Shown piece by piece: positions 1 to 11,923 of a stretch of DNA of 64,000 nt; positions within the stretch are counted from its first letter, which is position 1; every line of letters begins with the position of its first letter. Under the pieces are notes generated by a model, which worked only from the letters and a program-made list of their open reading frames with translations, searched no databases and had not been told where the DNA came from. The stretch covers positions 157,248,471 to 157,312,470 of the forward strand of contig NC_081411.1 in the NCBI RefSeq assembly GCF_030272615.1. Direction: 5' to 3'. Origin of the DNA: Cryptomeria japonica. Its lineage: Eukaryota > Streptophyta > Pinopsida > Cupressales > Cupressaceae. Both the position numbers and the translations under genes were made by a program.

Positions 1-522
1 ACATATGGTAAAACAATCTTTAACAAATCTCAAGACGTTCTGCATTGTTCATTCTTCACTTCTTCTGGAAGCTAATAACCCATCATGTGCTCTCCGTCGT
101 TTACTAAGATTTTGCACATTCCTGAGGTAGATAGAATCAATCTTCTTCATGCAAGATCCTGAAGGAAATTCTTCACGTGCACAAGGCTAACATGGCAACA
201 CAATCTAATCTTCATTTCAATGCTAACTCATCACAGGATGTTGTCGATCGAATCACATAGGCTTGGAATGCATCAACCAAAAACCCTGAAGCTGAGACTA
301 CCAACTGGTAGTCATATCAAATGAAACCCCGATATAAACTTTGCATATACTGGTTCACACTCCAACATACCGGTTCACTTTTTTCATATACTGGTTCATA
401 CCATCATATTGGTTCACTTGCCAGTTTGCTTACTTCAATATACCTATTCATACTCCAACATATTGACATCAATAAAAACATACAATCCCATCATGTCATC
501 AAACTCTGCACATATGCCAACA
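1..522 (-). repeat. Partial copia LTR (element G)
   Basis: Read on the minus strand, a TGTTGGCATATGTG start at 522 opens a stretch with the style of the other copia LTRs here: a TTTTTATTGATGTCAATATG segment near the start and several scattered ACCGGTA/CCAGTATATG motifs, as in the LTR at 58039-59576. It begins inside the leader or gag start of element A, so it is probably a later insertion. The other end and its target duplication lie outside the window. No coding region is visible. The assignment rests on the LTR start and motif style only. Confidence 0.45.
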
Positions 523-630
523 TTTTCCCTATTAAACTTTGGACCTTCTTTCTTCATCATGTTCTTCAAGATCTTTACCTCAAGCTGTTAGGCTTAGATC
601 CTAAAGGACCTGAAATGCTTTGATACCAAT
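523..630 (-). other. Element A primer binding site and start of internal region
   Basis: On the minus strand, TGGTATCAAAGC at 628-617 is one mismatch from the canonical initiator tRNA-Met primer site TGGTATCAGAGC, and it lies two bases beyond the CA end of the LTR at 631. This fixes the orientation: LTR to the right, internal region to the left. The next 95 bases hold short Met/Lys-rich reading frames that could be the start of gag, but LTR G interrupts them at 522, so no gag domain can be confirmed. Confidence 0.7.
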
Positions 631-2060
631 TGATGGTATGATGAATCAATAAGGATCCGAACAACTAATTAGAGGGGGGGGAGCTGAATCAATAGATAGA
701 AAACTGATTAGACTTTCACCAAACTTAAAAACAACCTCTCAAGTCAAATTCAGAACTAAATGTTCAAACACTGAACTATCAAATGCAATATCACTATTAA
801 GTAAACCAGTTGACTGTCATAACATAATAACAGTACAAACCACAACTTTGAAACTCTCTAAACCTTTTAACCAAAACATCCAAATACTTTACTAACAAAA
901 GTAAAAGCACATTTTAGATTGTTGTCGGTCATCATATCATATCGAAGTGAATTTAGTAGTTAAGCAAATTAACCATAGCAAATATAACCACAAAAACATT
1001 CACCACTTGACACAATGATTTTGACATGGAAACACAAATTGGAAAAACCACGGTGGGGATGAATACCCACAAGTATTCTTAACTATTCTGAAGTTTTCCC
1101 TGTTAGAAGCCAAGCCTGTTAAAGCTTTTACAAAAGTCTTGTTAATAATAGATCCTATTAGGGACCATCGGGTTAAGGGATTGACTATAATGCCCTATCA
1201 GAAGCAATACCCTGTTAGGAGTAACCTCGGTAGAGGATTTGGAATCCAAGCTAATGGATCACCCAGTTAGAGGATTTAGATACCACTAAGCCTATTAGAG
1301 CTTACCTGGTTAAGGGATTTGACTGTTGTAATTGTTAGAGAACAACAAGGGTTTCTTGATCTAGTGAATAAAACTACTTTGCTTGATCAGATCCTTTTTC
1401 GTGCTCCTATTTGCCTTTACACTTACTATAGAGACATCTCCTGGTTGGACAACCAATCACTCTTACACTTAACCAAAATTGATAGCACTACAACAATGTA
1501 ACTCATCGACCTTATAAACAAAACAATAGATTAGTAACACATCACAAACCTAAGATCTTATAGAGATTACAAACAAATCGGTTCAAGTATGACCGTTGGA
1601 TTACATAGTAATCATTGCCCATCATTCAAGACAACCTCAACTACTCCTTGATCATCGCTTCATCGATCACTATAACTCATCACACGGTTTCCACTTCATG
1701 CAATTAACTCGCTCATTCCCAAGATAAAACTATTATCTCTATGCGCCAAAAACCATTTGAAACTCTTCTCATACAACATGCATACGTGGCATAATCATTA
1801 CCATTCATCATTTGATCATAAACCAATACAACCAATTCACGAAGCTCTATTGGTTAGGGTTTGGCACATCAATAGGTAGGGTTACCGATTGATCTCACTA
1901 ATTCTTAAGTAATATCGGTTTCCTTCCCAATCTCTCCTATCGGTTGCAGTTCCCTTCACTAGCTCACCTACCGGTTGCAAACAAAAATCATTACCCATTA
2001 TAATTGATATCAATGACAATATAATAGTTTATCAATTTAATATTCATGCAAATTCCAACA
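631..2060 (-). repeat. 5' LTR of copia element A (minus strand)
   Basis: On the minus strand this LTR runs from TGTTGGAATTTGC (2060) to ACCATCA (631) and is followed by a tRNA-Met primer site. It carries the hallmarks of the copia LTRs in this window: the TGGTTTTTCCAATTTGTG block near 1028-1050, an array of CTAACAGG/CTAACTGG-like motifs at about 1090-1320, and a C-run followed by CTCTAATT near the end (plus-strand G-run at 673-680). Length is about 1.43 kb, in the Sirevirus range. Its outer end abuts the coding remnant of element B at 2061, so A inserted into B. The expected 5-bp duplication partner (CTGTA at 2061-2065) is outside the window. Confidence 0.8.
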
Positions 2061-4962
2061 CTGTAAACAATATAAATGATCCTGCTATCAAATTTGGTTC
2101 AATGGTAATAGGATACAGGATTTTCTACTCTAAAAAATTGAATAGCATACGGACAACAGCTATTCACACTGCCTACCGGATGATTAAGGAAGGTGTTGAA
2201 TATGACTTGGTAGAAGCTTTGAGAAGCCAATTAATAAAAAATTTGGAAGCTGTCAGGAAAGACAAGAAACCTAGATTCAAATTTGGTCAACTAATTATGG
2301 GTTTATTCTTTTACTTTTAAAACATTTTTCTCAGCATAGGTGATATTCAATGGATATCTAGTACCCCTGCACTGTTGCAAATAAAGAACAATATCCAAAT
2401 GATTAAGGACAATTTTGATGATATCATATGGAGATACTTCAAGAAATTTCAAAAGCAAATGCGTGCAAGAGAGAGGATACCAAGTGAAGTTGTAAACAAG
2501 TATGTAGATTCCATTTGTTTCATGGTTGATACAAATACATGCATGATGGAAGTTGTAATTCCTTGAACCACATGGGTAATGCCCATGGGATATGAATTAG
2601 AAAAGGATCTACTCATTTTGTATGTTGATCATTTCCTAAGCCAACTGGTAGATGCCACTCCACAAAGATTTGGAACTTACAAAGAAAAACTACTACAAGT
2701 TCACTCTAAACGAAGCAATCGGTAATTTATAAGAAGGTTAAGAAGAAAATAGAGGCTATGGCTGAGCAGATAGGTATTTGAAAGGATTAGCTAGCAGCAA
2801 CAAAGGAAAAACATACAACTAAACAAGGAGGAAATTCCAGTGTGCTAACCAGTCCTACAACCAGTAAAACTAGAGCTGCCAGAGTAGTAGAAAAGAAGAA
2901 AGCAAAAGAAAAGGCCAAACTTGTTGAATATTAGAGGGATAAGCCCTCCACAATGTAATTTAGAAGAAGAAGGAAGACCATGGATACTGCATCCACACTG
3001 GAACAAACCGGTAAGATAAAAAGAGGAAAGACACTCAAACTGGTAGATGAAGAGGTCACTGAATCTAAGGAGGAAAAAAGGCCACTAAGAGAAAGTGTTA
3101 AAAAGAAAAAGAAAACTGGTAAGGGAAAGACCTCAATTGTTCTAACTTTAGAATATTCTTTTAAGAAAATGATATTGTATATAAAAGACTATGGAATCTA
3201 TAATGATTTGAGTGTATTATTTGACCATTTATCTGAAAGTCAGTGAAGGGAAATTGAAGATGCAATCATCTTCAGTATGAAGAAGTATAGGAAAGCACTC
3301 ATTGAGCTACATGGACTAATTCCCAATCCTTTATATGATGGTATTGATGCAAGATGGCAAGTTGCCATTAGACAACATAAAGAATTCATTGATTATACAT
3401 TGAAAAATTTACAGCCAGAAGCTATAGAAGAAGAAATTGAACAGTTAAAAGTTGAAGTAAACGCATTGCATAGATCAAAGAAGAGATTGGCAAGGATGCT
3501 CATTGGTGAAACAAAATTAGTCTTTAAAGAGACTGAAAGTGTGCTGAAAAAGGCTTTAGGCCTTGTTACCGATGACGAAGATGAGGATGATACTCCTATT
3601 AAGTTAAAGGGAGAAGAATTTCCCGAGGGTATGAAGCCTAAAGATTTTGAACTAGACAATAAATATCTTCAAGATGATCCTATCGACACTCAACCATTAG
3701 ATGTAGAAGATAATGACACTGGTAATGTAATTAATGATGTCATAGATAATATTGACAATACCAAAGATAATGTAAATGTAATGGATGTTGATGTGCAAAT
3801 GGATGATCCCCTTGAGAAACAACAAGATATAATTAATGAAGGTGAAAAGGAAACTGATAAGAGTTCAAGAGAGAAACCGGTGAATGCTCAATCCGTAAAA
3901 TCACAAGAACCACCAGAAATTGTAACTATAGATGCAAATGTAACTAATGTTACAAATAACAACCAAAAGGATATGGAAAAGAAATTAGAAGACATTCTAG
4001 CTACTAAATAAAGTGTGGAAGTGCAACCACCACTGGTAGAGGAACAACATGTTGAAATTCAACCACCACCGGTCACTACAATATTAGAGAAGGAAAAGGT
4101 GGGGAAAGAGAAAGAGAAGTCAGAAAAGAGAACAGAGGAAAAGAAGCAAAAAATTTTGACTGATGATGATGAGGACTCCATAAGTATAAAAGGTCCTATA
4201 GATATGGACAATATGAGTTCCTCAAAGTTAATGGAGATTTCTACTGCTATGCAATCCCATGCACATAAGAAGAGGTTGAAAGAACAACAATGAGAAGAAG
4301 AGACTATTAGGACTGCTTTTGAAATTTTGTCAAGTCTCCTACCAAAGACTAATATAGATCATTTAACTACCTTAATTGATAAACTTGGACAGTTAGTTGT
4401 TGATGCCAGTGAACAAATAAAATCACTTGAAGAAGCAACACATTCTTTAGTAGAAAATGATTACAAGAAGAGAAGAGGAGAGAAATTGGTTTTAGAAATT
4501 GATACAGGTAAAGTTACTTTAACAGTGAATAAAGATCTTTTGAAAACTAGATTAGAAACTACAGGTAGAATTTTGGCCACTATATCTAGAGTCTCATTAT
4601 TCTGTTCAGACTTAAAGAAAAAGAGAGAAGATACAGAGAAGGAACTAGAAAGGATAAGTGAGTCATTTATACCAGTATAGGACTCCGCTTTAGCTTTTAG
4701 CAAATCAAATGATGCCTTACAACACATATTAGATATATATGATTTTGAGCATGTGAAGCGAATCAGATCATTGAAGGAGCTAGAGACTTAGTTAATTCCA
4801 AAAGTTGAACTTCTTCATAGAGAATATAAGGAGTCTGAAGAAATTTTGGCTACACCGAAGATGAGCACTGTTGATGCTATGCAAGAGTTTGTTGCACAGA
4901 TTTTGACTCATGTTGAAATAACTAAGACACTGTTAGAAACATGGGAAAATGACCTTAAGTAG
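2061..4962 (+). pseudogene. Broken additional (env-like position) ORF of Sirevirus B
   Basis: A decayed reading frame of about 950 codons fills the space between the A insertion and the polypurine tract of B. It reads in one frame from 2102 to about 2740 and in a second frame to the TAG at 4960-4962, so one frameshift plus about ten stops break it. It has no zinc knuckle, protease, integrase or RT motif. The N-terminal part (2102-2566) is a basic, probably globular region. The middle (3277-3560) has heptad-like Leu/Ile/Glu/Lys spacing that suggests a coiled coil. The region at 3560-4290 is very acidic and then Lys/Glu rich. A single ORF after pol and before the polypurine tract is where Sireviruses place their env-like ORF; I infer that identity from position and coiled-coil character only. 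The pol of B would lie left of element A, outside the window. Confidence 0.55.
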
Positions 4963-5179
4963 TTAAAGTTTCATTTTAGTGATATTTTCTTGAGAATTGT
5001 ATTGTAAAGACTTCAAAACTCTCATATATATCTATATATATGTAGTTTTTTATGACAATTTTGATGTAATGTATTTTACTTCTTTATTTGGCATTGTTGT
5101 CAAAGAGAGAGTAGAATTAGTTTAAGTGTTCAAATTTTGTTCGAGAATATAATGATTCAATTTGTTAGCAGCAACTACT

Positions 5180-5297
5180 AAGGGGGAGTATGTGTTGATA
5201 TGAGTCCATGTAATCTGTATATGTCACTTTTGTGTTGCACACTTAGATGTCAATTTTTTTTTTTCTAAGTGTTGCCATCAATGCCAAAGGGGGAGAT
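5180..5297 (+). promoter_or_regulatory. Two polypurine tracts of Sirevirus B
   Basis: AGGGGGAGTA at 5181-5190 and AAAGGGGGAGATT at 5286-5298 lie upstream of the 3' LTR. The second is preceded by GCCATCAATGCC and followed directly by TGTTGGC, a typical Sirevirus junction. It primes plus-strand DNA synthesis. Several polypurine tracts in a row are a known Sirevirus trait. Confidence 0.8.
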
Positions 5298-6474
5298 TGT
5301 TGGCATTTGATCATTTGGTCAACTGGTAATGTAATATGATGCTTGGTGCAACCTGTACTTGTCTGTAGATGAAAAGAGGTTAGACTTATGTGTGATGACT
5401 ATTCTGCATGTTTTCATTGATGGCAACTATGTTTTTCTTGTCATCCATATTCTACAATGCAATTGGTAAGAGTTAATTGGTAAAATGAGTCAATTTCATC
5501 AGAACCAGTATGAAGGTTCTCAACTGGTAAATTAACAGACAAAGTCTGAAACTGATAACCACTACAAGAAATCCATGAAGGATGAAGGGATGTGGTTTTG
5601 CAAGAACATCAAATACTACCAATTGAAGCTGTATTCATGGTCACATAAGAAGATTTGATCGGGTGTGCAAATTTTATTTGACAAAATAGTTTGTGATGGC
5701 AAAAACCTAACCAATAGTGATGTAAGTCATTGAGATCGGTAAAACAATAGAGATTCAGATTAGTTGTGTCGGTGGTCGGCCTATTTAATGTGTTCATTGC
5801 AAGATCGTCTAGATGCATTGAACCTAGGGAATTTTAACAAGGTTGTAGTTGACGTAATGATACTTTAAAAATGTGTGATGAAGTATGGAGGATATAGAAT
5901 GAAGAATGAATGTGTGAAGAAAGTTAGCGAATGTTGTATTTTCTGATAGTGAGAAGATCAAATTATTTGAGAGATGAAAACTTTGTGATACTGTAATATT
6001 TTGAAGTGAATCTTATTAGACACAAAAGGTGTTATATTGAGATAATTTGTACTTGTTGTCTCCCTAACAGTTGGAACAAGAAAATCCTCTTACAAGGTCA
6101 TTCCTAACAGGGTGCAATTATATCCCAACAGTTTTGATTATTAGATCCTCTAATCAGGTGACACATTAACTTGTGTTTGTAAATCCGAGTAACTTGGGTA
6201 GCTCCTAACAAGGTTGGTCCTCACAGGCCTTATTGTATTTATCTTAACCAAGCTAAGACACTTCTAACAGGGTGTGCCCCTAATCGGGTGTTGTAAGACC
6301 TTAACCGATCAGATCTCTATACTACAGATAGTGGATCTTGTGGGTACTAACTCCCACCATGGTTTTTCCCATTTGGGTTTTCCATGTACATGCTATTGTG
6401 TCTATTGGCAATATAACAAGGATATTGAGAAGGTTGTTGATGATTATGGACATAACTGATTAAAGATGTTTTAC
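5298..6474 (+). repeat. 3' LTR of Sirevirus B (left part)
   Basis: The LTR starts TGTTGGCATTTGATC directly after the polypurine tract. It contains an array of CTAACAGGGTG-type motifs at about 6066-6290 and the GGTTTTTCCCATTTGGG block at 6361-6377. In the intact LTR at 58039-59576 the end comes about 200 bases after that block, with a CACCCCC tract. Here no such end appears before a new LTR-like start near 6475. I therefore think LTR C splits this LTR and its end lies near 8070, after the poly-C run. The right boundary is approximate. Confidence 0.65.
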
Positions 6475-7875
6475 TGTCTTGATATTATTATTTTGTCATT
6501 GATGTCAAGAAATTGATTTTCTAATTCAGTATGATGTTGCCATATCTTAAGAAATATGATATGAAGATTATAAAGTAGTCGGTAAAGACATAGGAAAGAA
6601 TATGATGAATAAAGGGATAAGTTATTCAATGGGCAACTCTATCGAGTCAGACAATGATGAGATCTTGATGTTCTAGATTGTTTTAACATCATACATATGT
6701 TGTAAAATGTAAAGGTTAATACTACACTATGTTATCAGGCAAAGAACCTAGTCGGTAAACCCCAAGGAACCTAGTCGGTAAACCCTCAGGTTATCGCAGT
6801 CGGTTAATGAAGACAGAATGTCTACTGAGTAAAGTTTAGTATTCACCGAGTTGTAACCGAGCTATAACAAAATTCATTAAATGTTTACATGTGATATTTA
6901 ATGAAAGAAGTTGATGAGCTGGAGCGAATCAATGATTGGCAAGCTGTGGAAGAAGTTTGTTAACGAATCTAAGGCAATGGAAAGTCGGCAAGAAGATCTA
7001 CAACTCAGATTGAACCACATTACCCTAACACAAGTTCCAAGATGATTGTGCAAGTTCCGAGGCAGGGTAAAACATTTTTTCAGATCATAAGATACAATGA
7101 ACTTGGACAAGATTGAAGATCTAATGGCTATGATTGATCATGGGAAATGTGATCAAGGAGATTAAGTTGTTAGATGATTGTTTATAAATAAAGAACTATT
7201 GATAAACAGTGGATGCGGGCAAGTGTATGCACAGGGATGCTACATAGTGATCACCAAGCACAAAAGCTTGAAGACCTATTGGAATAACAGAGTATTGATG
7301 CCCAACAAATAGACAAGATTAGTTCTATGTCTAGATTGTATTGAACAAATAAGAATCTACTTTAGCATTTTAGATGTGAAGTTGTAGATAGATTGTATTA
7401 CTGTTAGTTAATGAAAGTGATAGCAAATCTCTTAACTAAGTGGACTTAACAGTCTTATATGTAAATTCTCTAACAAGGTGACATTCTAAATGAGTGTTTG
7501 AAATCCTTTGACAAGGTCACTTCTAACAAAGTGAAGATCCTAACAAATCTGAAGGAAATCCCTTAACCGGGTCACATCTAGCAATGTGTTTTGTAATCTT
7601 TAACAGGATTGGCTTTTAACTAAGCATACTCTAGAAGAGTATATTTCTTAGTGGGTCCAAAATCCCACAGTGGTTTTTCCCTATTTGGGTTTCCACGTTA
7701 AATCTGGTGTTATGAGGTTTATATTATTCATATGCTTTTGAGTTTGCATGTTTGACAGTTTTTATTATATGACTGATATATGTTACCAAGGTTGAATCTG
7801 ATGTTTTCATTGATGATTAAGTTTGTATGATTCACCCCCCCCTCTCATCTTGTTGGCTATTGGATCTATACTTAT
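6475..7875 (+). repeat. Copia LTR C, probably inserted in LTR B
   Basis: A possible start TGTCTTGATATT at 6475 is followed by TTTGTCATTGATGTC, common near copia LTR starts in this window. A second motif array (CTAACAAGGT, CCTTAACCGGGTC and variants, about 7435-7640) and a second GGTTTTTCCCTATTTGGG block at 7673-7690 show that this is a separate LTR from B. It ends with ATTCACCCCCCCCTCTC at 7830-7846 and a weak primer-site-like AGTATCAGAAC near 7880. A 22-bp direct duplication (GAACCTAGTCGGTAAACCC) occurs at about 6745-6790. No target duplication was found, so both ends are approximate. Confidence 0.5.
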
Positions 7876-8075
7876 ATTAAGTATCAGAACTATCAGTGTC
7901 ATGTGGTTTATGTTTCATGTGGTGATTGTATACTTGGTATTATTTCTTTTATTCTTATTGAGTTTTAAGTTAGTAAAGTTGATAATTAGATTTGCATTGT
8001 TTTTACTTGCATTGATTCGCGCCCCCCCCCCCCCCCCCCCCCCACCTCTCAGTGCCTTTAAAGTTCATTAGATCT
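7876..8075 (+). repeat. Probable right end of LTR B with a 22-base poly-C run
   Basis: After LTR C comes a T-rich stretch, then GATTCGCG, an uninterrupted run of 22 C at 8022-8043, and ACCTCTCAGTGCC. Copia LTRs in this window end with ATTCACCCCCC-CTCTCAG, so I read this as the expanded terminal tract of LTR B. An open frame across it gives a proline run and is not a gene. Confidence 0.4.
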
Positions 8076-8079
8076 TGTC

Positions 8080-8313
8080 CAATCTTGTGTCCTTACCTTT
8101 CCTATATAACAAAGTTACCTATAGCATGATAGATCATCTATCTAATCTTGTATTATATTGTACTCTTAATTTTATGGAATATAATCTTATGTTGTTTATT
8201 TTCTCTCTCCTTGTGGAGGTTATTTAGTTTTTTTATATTAATGATTTGGATGCTCACTTCAACATGGTATTAGTGAGTTAGGGATTCTTGTGTTTCCAAC
8301 ATGGTATCAGAGC
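8080..8313 (+). repeat. Copia LTR end with tRNA-Met primer site
   Basis: TGGTATCAGAGC at 8302-8313 is a perfect initiator tRNA-Met primer site, preceded by TTTCCAACA, a normal LTR terminus. The upstream 200 bases (TATATAAC at about 8102, ATATTGTACTC, TCTCTCTCCTTGTGGAGG) look like the R/U5 part of a short copia LTR. An earlier near-copy, AACATGGTATTAGTGAG at about 8260, suggests rearrangement. No gag follows. The left boundary is approximate. Confidence 0.5.
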
Positions 8314-9637
8314 TTTGAATGTAGCAATCCCCTCCCCTTTTAGAGAGTTTTCATCATCAATATCTTTATTATTACTTGAAATTCAATATGGTCTTGAATG
8401 AATTCCCATTACTCTTTTCTTGTGTTTAAATATGGTCTCGAGGATTAAAAAAGGTTTACAAATATCTATTAATAATATATTGCATGTATGTTTTTGGTGA
8501 GATCCGATTATTGTAAAACTTTTGGATATAGTGGAAGTGTGTTGGGTTGTTCCCTTGTGTCCAAGAGGCTTTAGGAAGTTAGGTTTATCTTTTGTTTCAT
8601 TCAATTTGGCTACCATCTTTTTGGAAATTTTAGCCCACATGGACCTTGCCATTTATTTTAAGTGGTTGAATAGATGAATTATGACTATAAATTTGTTCTT
8701 TTTTAACAAACTTGTTTATGAGAAAAATATTTTTCCTCGACAAGCCATACAACCTCTAAGCATAGGTATGATGTCAACAAAAAATAAAATAAAATAATAA
8801 AATATCTTTTATGTTTTATTTTTTCTTAGTAAGAAAACATTATTTTGTTTGTATAGTTCATAAGGTATTTTAAAACAAACCAAAATAAAAAAAATCATAT
8901 CAAAATTTTTTGTTTGAATTGGATCTATTAAAGCCTATAGATCCATTATACTTAGTGTGTTTTATGGTTTGCTAGGTTGGGTGTTTTTTTTGTAGATGCA
9001 TGTTTTGTGTTAAGTGTCTCTGAGTGGTTCTAGTACCCCTTATACCATACACCTTCAATGTTTAGCAGTTACTAAAAGCACTGCCAACTACCACTTCAAC
9101 CTCCACCACTACTTCACTCACCTGCCACCAAGTAACCACGACAATGGGCCCTTATTCTTGGCCCCAATTTTTAACACTACAATTATCTCATATTAAGGCA
9201 AATACATTTCAAAGAATATTAAGTACGAAAAATAAAAAATAAAATGAAACAATACATGACTACACTATAGAAAACAAACTATAACTACATATTCACTACA
9301 AATATACAAAATACCAATATTACTACGTTTTATTATATATAATTTGTACATCATACTAGTCACTTCATACCAATCCATCTTAAAAATAAAATACAAATAC
9401 ATATTCATTCCAAATATAAAAAATGCCTATATAACTATTATGGTTTTTATATCTAATTTGTAAGTCACACCAATCACTTCATACCAACCAATCTTAAAAT
9501 TAAATTAACAAAATCATCTTAAAATATTTAGACTACCTTTAATCTTTTATATTCAATCAACAATTACTATTGATTATTTATATCATTACAATCAAATCAA
9601 GTTTATTTTTACATGACAATTAAATTTTTTTAAACCA
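8314..9637. other. Unassigned AT-rich DNA, no gene seen
   Basis: Short open frames here have no recognisable domain, no sensible codon pattern and no flanking signals. After the primer site at 8302-8313 an internal region would be expected, but no gag or pol motif is visible on either strand. The stretch looks like old decayed repeat DNA. It ends at the target site of element D. Confidence 0.5.
9285..9505. repeat. Diverged tandem duplication, about 110 bp
   Basis: The segment from about 9285 (TACATATTCACTACAAATA) through CCAATCCATCTT recurs from about 9396 (TACATATTCATTCCAAATA) through CCAACCAATCTT. Both share ATAATTTGTA..TCA and CACTTCATACCAA in the same order. Two copies, clearly diverged. 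No function is evident. Confidence 0.7.
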
Positions 9638-9642
9638 GGTAG
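9638..9642 (+). other. Left target site duplication of element D
   Basis: GGTAG lies directly before the TG of the 5' LTR and recurs directly after the 3' LTR at 42860-42864. A 5-bp duplication is normal for Ty3/gypsy integration. Confidence 0.8.
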
Positions 9643-10748
9643 TGTAATACCCTAAAAATGGTCATCTAAACCATGAGCCCCTAATCTCAACAACATCTCC
9701 AAGGTCCTAACCAAAGGCAATTAAATAAATCTTGAGCACACAATTAATTCTTTAATCATCAAATGTCACATGGAAAATTAATCAATCAATATTAATTAAA
9801 TATTTATTTGATTAATTAAATCATTCCAAGTAAATCATTATTAAACAATTATCTTATTTATTTTATTAAATATCCTAGCATATTTAATTAAATAAATCAA
9901 TTTGTCACAAATCTTCAAAAAATGAAACAAATCAAGAAAGAGGAATTGGAAATTATGAGCACAAATCTTCAAAAAATGGAAATAAATAAAAAAAGGAATT
10001 AATTGACCAAAAAAGAATTAAAAATTTGAGAAAAGAAATCAATCGGAGATAATCTTGAAAAATAAATTAAAAATTGATGAATAATCTCAAAGAAAGCAAT
10101 TAAAATAATTAAATCTTAAAATTGAATGAAATAGAGAATAAATCAGTTTTTCTTGATTTTATCTCAATTTTAATTCAATTTCCTTTAAAACTGAGAAAAG
10201 CATCCAATCACATCAATTCACCTGGATTGTGCTTCCTCTTGAAAAATCTTGACCGCTCATCATCATTTGATCTCAGCATTTGATTTCTTTCTGAATTTTC
10301 TATAAATTCAGGCTCTCATTTCTCATTCAAAAGATCCTAGAGAATATATTGTTCTTATGCTATTTTTGCTCTAGGTTCATTGAGAATTTGCATTGAGATA
10401 TTGCATATTAATTATTTCATATTGCTTAAATCATTTAGCTTAATATTGCTTAAATCATGATAGATTAATCTTGCATATCTTTTATTCATCTATCTTAAAT
10501 CTTGCATCCATCTAGCTTGAATTCATGCTCATATAGATTAAATCCTTCATCTTGGTGTAGTCTAGTCACTGGTATTGCTTATACAACTATGAGAGCAATC
10601 TTATACTCGCATCTTTTACAAGGCAATGGGTCGATTTGTTATGGTTTTCATATTCATGATTATATCTGTCTAACCATGCATGTAATGACTTAATTGAAGT
10701 GTTGTGTACTGCAGATACAGATACAGGTCCACTTTTCACACGCACATC
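9643..10748 (+). repeat. 5' LTR of element D
   Basis: It starts TGTAATACCC and runs to the bases before the primer site. A TATA-like TATAAATTCAGG at 10301 is shared with the 3' LTR (TATAAATTCAAG at 42560), marking the likely promoter. The U3 part is rich in AATTAAATAAATA and its complement, and has a direct duplication of CACAAATCTTCAAAAAATG at about 9905 and 9961. It is about 150 bp longer than the 3' LTR because of differences in the R/U5 part (about 10390-10620). By the position of the target duplication the LTR seems to end in ATC rather than CA. Confidence 0.85.
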
Positions 10749-10750
10749 TT

Positions 10751-10767
10751 TGGCGCCCACCGTGGGG
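10751..10767 (+). promoter_or_regulatory. Primer binding site of element D
   Basis: TGGCGCCCACCGTGGGG, two bases after the LTR end, is the type of tRNA-complementary site seen in Tat and Athila elements. It starts minus-strand DNA synthesis. Confidence 0.9.
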
Positions 10768-11125
10768 GAGAAGACTACATTTTTCGGCCTCCAAAGACTG
10801 ACTTTTTATTTTTGTTATTTTTCAGGTTTTTTGACTTTTCAGATTTTCGGCCGTACAGCCTCTGCGTCATCTCGTATGACATTTCTCACAAGTTGAAATG
10901 ACAAACTGCAGGTATCGTATGAGCATAAATCCTCTGTTGTGCGAGAAAAAATCCTCTATCGTATGAGTAACTGATTTATCAATTTTTTTATGTTTTTACT
11001 CATTCGGTTTGGTGAGAATTGTCGAATGGTCAGGTGAGAATACTCGTACGAGTTACTATTTTGTCGTATAAAAAACAAAGAGTTTTTGTTTAGGATTTTG
11101 CTTGAAATAAGGCTTGTGGAAGGTC

Positions 11126-11224
11126 AATATATATGGAATATAACATTTAAGTATAAGTGATATTTCCTCTTCTCTTTTCTCTTGGAAATATCACTTATAC
11201 TTTAACTTATATTCCATATATATT
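11126..11224 (+). repeat. 41-bp-arm hairpin at the outer edge of the left arm
   Basis: AATATATATGGAATATAAC...GTGATATTTCC (11126-11166) is followed by a pyrimidine-rich 17-base loop (TCTTCTCTTTTCTC core) and the near-perfect reverse complement GGAAATATCAC...CATATATATT (11184-11224). In the right arm (41662-41728) only part of this structure is present, and the homology between arms starts inside the hairpin at about 11149. It may be a small foldback made in the same event as the large palindrome. Confidence 0.8.
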
Positions 11225-11923
11225 ATCTGGATGTTTGAGAGGGGTTTCAGACCTCCAGGAGTTATAATGCAAAATCTAGTTTTTGGAGGATCCTCCAAAT
11301 TTCAGACTTAGTCAAATTTTAGGGCATTTCAGCATTAGGAGTGAAAAATTTGTAACCATGATTTGAAATTAGGCTTGTGTAAGCTCACCAAGAGATTTGA
11401 TATTTCACTAACTTTTTCTTCTTGTAGGTTTCTAACAATTTCTTGCAGGTTGGAGGAATAAGATTAGGATTTGTTGAAAAACAAATTACTTTTTAGGGTT
11501 TTTCTTGAATTAAATTTTGATGATACTGACGCTAACCCTAAATCGTCTTCTGTCTGCCTGATATTTTCATAGCCTAACCAATTTCTTGCAGGACGCTTGC
11601 TAAAGAATTTATCAATCAAACACATGCCTGTTGAAGAATGAAAATAATATGACTACTGATGCATTTTTTTTGCTGGTTGCCTAAAGAGAATCAACCAAAC
11701 ATCGTGTATTCTTTAAATTCATTTTTTTTAGGCACCTAACTTGCTATCTAGTTAAAGAACAAATTTGTTTTTTGTGTTTTCAAAAAAATCTAAGAGGTAG
11801 GAGAGTATGCTCTTGTCTTTTACAGACAATCAGAAATCTAGACCCTCGAAGCATTTTTTCTAATTTTTGAGATTTGTGTACCTTTAGCAGGCCTGTCACA
11901 ATGGTAAGAAGTAATCACCCTAT

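Noticed and set aside
7823-8071. Open frame with a hydrophobic part and a proline run
   Set aside because: The proline run is the poly-C tract of an LTR end, and the rest lies in LTR sequence. No gene.
8383-8652. Minus-strand ORF of 89 codons
   Set aside because: No domain, no neighbour signals, and composition like the surrounding non-coding DNA.
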